Assembly: GCA_039649175.1 (NCBI GenBank)
Contig: JBBWZS010000078.1
Location: 1-32,366, forward strand
DNA: 32,366 nt
Direction of reading: 5' to 3'
DNA from: DATAQC01 sp039649175
GTDB taxonomy: Bacteria > Actinomycetota > Acidimicrobiia > Acidimicrobiales > AC-14
The notes under the pieces are model-generated. The model searched no databases, had not been told where the DNA came from, and saw only the letters and a program-made list of their open reading frames with translations. Of this stretch, positions 30,369 to 32,366 are shown piece after piece. The position numbers and the translations under genes were made by a program. Numbering within the stretch: position 1 is the stretch's first letter; every line of letters starts with the position of its first letter.

Positions 30369-30785
30369 TCACTCGTTCGCGGTCACGGTGGCGCCGGGCG
30401 CCACCTCGGCGCGCTCCTGGTCGTCCCGACACAGGCGAGCGGCGGGCAGGGCCTGGAGGCGGTCGTCGTCGATGGGACGGCCACACGCCTCGCAGGTGCC
30501 GTAGGTGCCCTCATCGAGGCGTCGCAGGGCGTGCTCGACGTCGGCCAGCTCCGATTCGATTGCCTCGAGGATGGAGATGTCCTTCTCTCGTTCGAAGGTC
30601 TCGGTGCCCATGTCGGCCTGGTGCTGGTCGACCGACGACAGCTCGGACAAGCTGTCCTGCTCGGTCTGGTCGCTCAGGTGGTCGTCGTCGAGGCCGTTGC
30701 GGACGCTCTCGAGCCGGCTGCGCTCCTCGATGAGCCGGGAGCGGGCCGCCTCACCCGCGTCGTCGGTGGTCGTGCTGTCGGTCAT
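30369..30785 (-). CDS. TraR/DksA-family zinc-finger protein with a missing fourth cysteine
   Basis: This 138-residue protein has an acidic coiled-coil N-terminal part (about 10-90) and a DksA/TraR zinc finger: C98-E-A-C101 and C119, with Asp (D122) where the fourth ligand should be. Such proteins bind the secondary channel of RNA polymerase. Three cysteines may still bind zinc if another residue contributes; this is unproven. ATG start; it lies 10 nt after the ABC-F gene, and its stop lies just before the ABC1 gene. Confidence 0.85.
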   Translation of the reverse strand: MTDSTTTDDAGEAARSRLIEERSRLESVRNGLDDDHLSDQTEQDSLSELSSVDQHQADMGTETFEREKDISILEAIESELADVEHALRRLDEGTYGTCEACGRPIDDDRLQALPAARLCRDDQERAEVAPGATVTANE

Positions 30786-30795
30786 CGCCGCGAGC

Positions 30796-32366
30796 CTAGG
30801 CCAGCGACACGAGGTCGAGGAGGTCGTCGCTCCAGCGCTGGAAGGTGCCCTCGGGCAGCAGGAGGGCGTCGTCGGCCGCCAGCTGGTTGACGAATTCGGT
30901 GTCGTGGCTGACCACCACCATGGTGCCCGGCCAGCCGGCCAGGGCCTTGCCGATGGCCTGGCGGGAGGGCGGGTCGAGGTTGTTGGTGGGCTCGTCGAGG
31001 AGGAGCAGGTTGTGGCGACCGGCCACCAGCTGGGCCAGCGCCAGCTTGGTCTTCTCCCCCCCCGACAGGGTGCCGGCGTCCTGGAAGGCGATCTCGCCCA
31101 TCAACCCGAACATGCCGAGCAGGGCGCGCAGCTCCACGTCGGGGGCGTTGCCGTTCTCCCGGAGATGGTCGAGTACCGATACCCCCTGGCGGATCCCCTC
31201 GTGCTCTTGGGCGTAGTAGCCCACCGACACGCCCATGCCCAGTCGCACCGACCCCTCGGTGGGCTCGGTGGTGGCGGCCAACACCTTCAACAGGCTCGTC
31301 TTGCCGGCGCCGTTGAGGCCCATCACCAGCAGGCGTCGGCCCCGCTCCACGGTGACGTCGACACCCTCGAAGACCGGAGTCGCCCCGTAGGACTTTGCCA
31401 GGCCCTCCGCCTCCAGCACGATGCGACCCGAGCGCGGGGGGTCGGGGAGGCGGACGTTGTACTTCTTCTCCCGCACCGGGCCCTGCACCGCCGAGGTGCG
31501 GATCTTGTCGACCCGCCGGTCGATCGACTTGGCCACCCTGGCCCGCTTGGCCGTCTGGCCCCGCATGCTGTCGGCCTGGTCGCTGAGACGGCGGATCTCG
31601 GCCTGCTGGCGACCGGCGGTCTTGGCCGCCCGCTCCTCGTCGGCGGCCCGGGCGGCCCGGTACTCCGAGTAGGTGCCCCGGTACTCGATCAACCGGCCCT
31701 CGTCGAGGTGAAGGATGCGGGTGATGGCCTTGTCGAGCAGGTGCAGGTCGTGGCTCACCACCAGCAGCGCTCCCCGGTAGGTGCCGAGGAAGCCCATGAG
31801 CCATGCCTTGGCATCGGTGTCGAGGTGGTTGGTGGGCTCGTCGAGCATCAGCACGTCGCTGCCGCCGTAGAGGATGCGCGCCAGCTCGATGCGCCGCCGC
31901 TCGCCTCCCGACAGGGCGGTGATGGCCAGGTCGACCCGGTCGACGGTGAGGCCCAGCCCGGCCGCCAGCTTGCGGACCTGGGCCTCGGCCGCGTACCCCC
32001 CGGCTTCGAAGAAGCCTTCCTCGGCATCGCTGAAACGGGCCAGGGCGCGGTCGGACTTGTCGTGCTCGAGGGCGGCACGCAGCTCGTCCAGGCGTTGGGC
32101 AGCCTTGTCGAGGCCTCGCCCGGAAAGGATGTGGGAGAACCCGGTCGCCTGGCGCCCGACGCCCTGGGGCCTCGGGTCCTGAGGCAGGTAGCCCAGGCCT
32201 CCGGTGTGGCGGATGGTGCCCGCCGCCGGTTCGTCCTCGCCGCCGAGCACCTTCAACAGGCTGGTCTTGCCCGCGCCGTTGCGGCCCACCAGGCCGACCT
32301 TGTCGCCCGCATGCAGGGTGAACGAGGCGTCGGCCAGCGTGAATCGGCCGCCTACCTCGACGCTGA
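30796..32366 (-). CDS. ABC-F family ATPase, partial at the 5' end
   Basis: This is a duplicated ABC ATPase with no membrane segments, typical of ABC-F ribosome-associated factors (EttA/Uup type). The first nucleotide-binding domain shows Walker A GRNGAGKTS, signature LSGGERRRIELARIL and Walker B LMLDEPTNHLD; a basic interdomain linker follows; the second shows GLNGAGKTS, LSGGEKTKLALAQL and LLLDEPTNNLD. The frame continues to the right edge (SVEVGGRFTLADASFTLHAGDKVGLV precedes the first Walker A), so the true start is outside. The precise ABC-F subclass, including any antibiotic resistance role, cannot be told. It is the first gene of the group ending with the hydrolase. Confidence 0.92.
   Translation of the reverse strand, partial: SVEVGGRFTLADASFTLHAGDKVGLVGRNGAGKTSLLKVLGGEDEPAAGTIRHTGGLGYLPQDPRPQGVGRQATGFSHILSGRGLDKAAQRLDELRAALEHDKSDRALARFSDAEEGFFEAGGYAAEAQVRKLAAGLGLTVDRVDLAITALSGGERRRIELARILYGGSDVLMLDEPTNHLDTDAKAWLMGFLGTYRGALLVVSHDLHLLDKAITRILHLDEGRLIEYRGTYSEYRAARAADEERAAKTAGRQQAEIRRLSDQADSMRGQTAKRARVAKSIDRRVDKIRTSAVQGPVREKKYNVRLPDPPRSGRIVLEAEGLAKSYGATPVFEGVDVTVERGRRLLVMGLNGAGKTSLLKVLAATTEPTEGSVRLGMGVSVGYYAQEHEGIRQGVSVLDHLRENGNAPDVELRALLGMFGLMGEIAFQDAGTLSGGEKTKLALAQLVAGRHNLLLLDEPTNNLDPPSRQAIGKALAGWPGTMVVVSHDTEFVNQLAADDALLLPEGTFQRWSDDLLDLVSLA

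Noticed and set aside
1..32366. CRISPR arrays, tRNA or rRNA genes, insertion sequences
   Set aside because: No regularly spaced repeats, cloverleaf-like arms, rRNA segments or transposase motifs were seen on either strand.

Overview
The window is GC-rich chromosomal DNA from a Gram-positive, mycothiol-type actinobacterium. The evidence is a mycothiol glycosyltransferase homologue (mshA), an RsiG-like protein, a nickel superoxide dismutase with its own protease, a rex-hem operon of the Streptomyces type, a proC/HTH pair that resembles Mycobacterium Rv0500/Rv0500A, and frequent GTG/TTG starts with GTGA/ATGA overlaps. The mixture of split b6-type cytochrome b genes and these actinobacterial markers suggests a deep, poorly described class such as Acidimicrobiia; that placement is inference. 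No tRNA, rRNA, CRISPR array, insertion sequence or prophage was seen.

Layout. 1-5.5 kb: a menaquinol:cytochrome c reductase locus split over two divergent transcripts. Minus strand: a small membrane protein, a 2x[4Fe-4S] protein, the N-terminal cytochrome b subunit and the C-terminal subunit, which is cut by the window edge. Plus strand: a membrane-anchored cytochrome c, a MenJ-like menaquinone reductase, a minimal zincin and a small unknown protein. 5.5-8.3 kb (minus): a small Rho-N-like protein, a SpoIIE-type phosphatase and a phospholipase-D-like protein. 8.4-15.9 kb (minus): a seven-gene operon, rex - siroheme dehydrogenase - hemA - hemC - cobA/hemD - hemB - hemL, giving C5-pathway tetrapyrrole synthesis to uroporphyrinogen III and precorrin-2 under a redox repressor. 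16-19.1 kb (plus): a seven-helix membrane protein, an EfeU iron permease behind a candidate IdeR/DtxR box, a secreted CAP-domain protein behind a structured leader, and a single-domain response regulator.

19.1-24.8 kb (minus): a SAM hydroxide adenosyltransferase with a coupled 29-codon membrane ORF, an excisionase-type HTH protein, proC, a secreted M23 peptidase, and the sodX - rsiG-like - mshA operon. sodN diverges from sodX at 24.8 kb. 25.3-27.5 kb (minus): a MaoC double-hotdog dehydratase followed by an unusual MoaD/ThiS ubiquitin-like domain fused to a degenerate CdsA-like membrane domain. 27.6-32.4 kb: a YgjP-like peptidase (plus), then a minus-strand group of ABC-F ATPase (cut by the window edge), TraR/DksA zinc finger, ABC1/UbiB kinase and alpha/beta hydrolase.

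Most content is core metabolism with a respiratory and redox theme: quinol oxidation, quinone reduction, heme, iron uptake, mycothiol and superoxide defence. The least ordinary observations are the MoaD-CdsA-like fusion, a dispersed small repeat that is translated as a tandem insert inside HemA, a shared N-terminal motif on two cytochrome subunits, an RsiG-like c-di-GMP sensor candidate in a redox operon, and a strongly structured 5' leader before the CAP gene.
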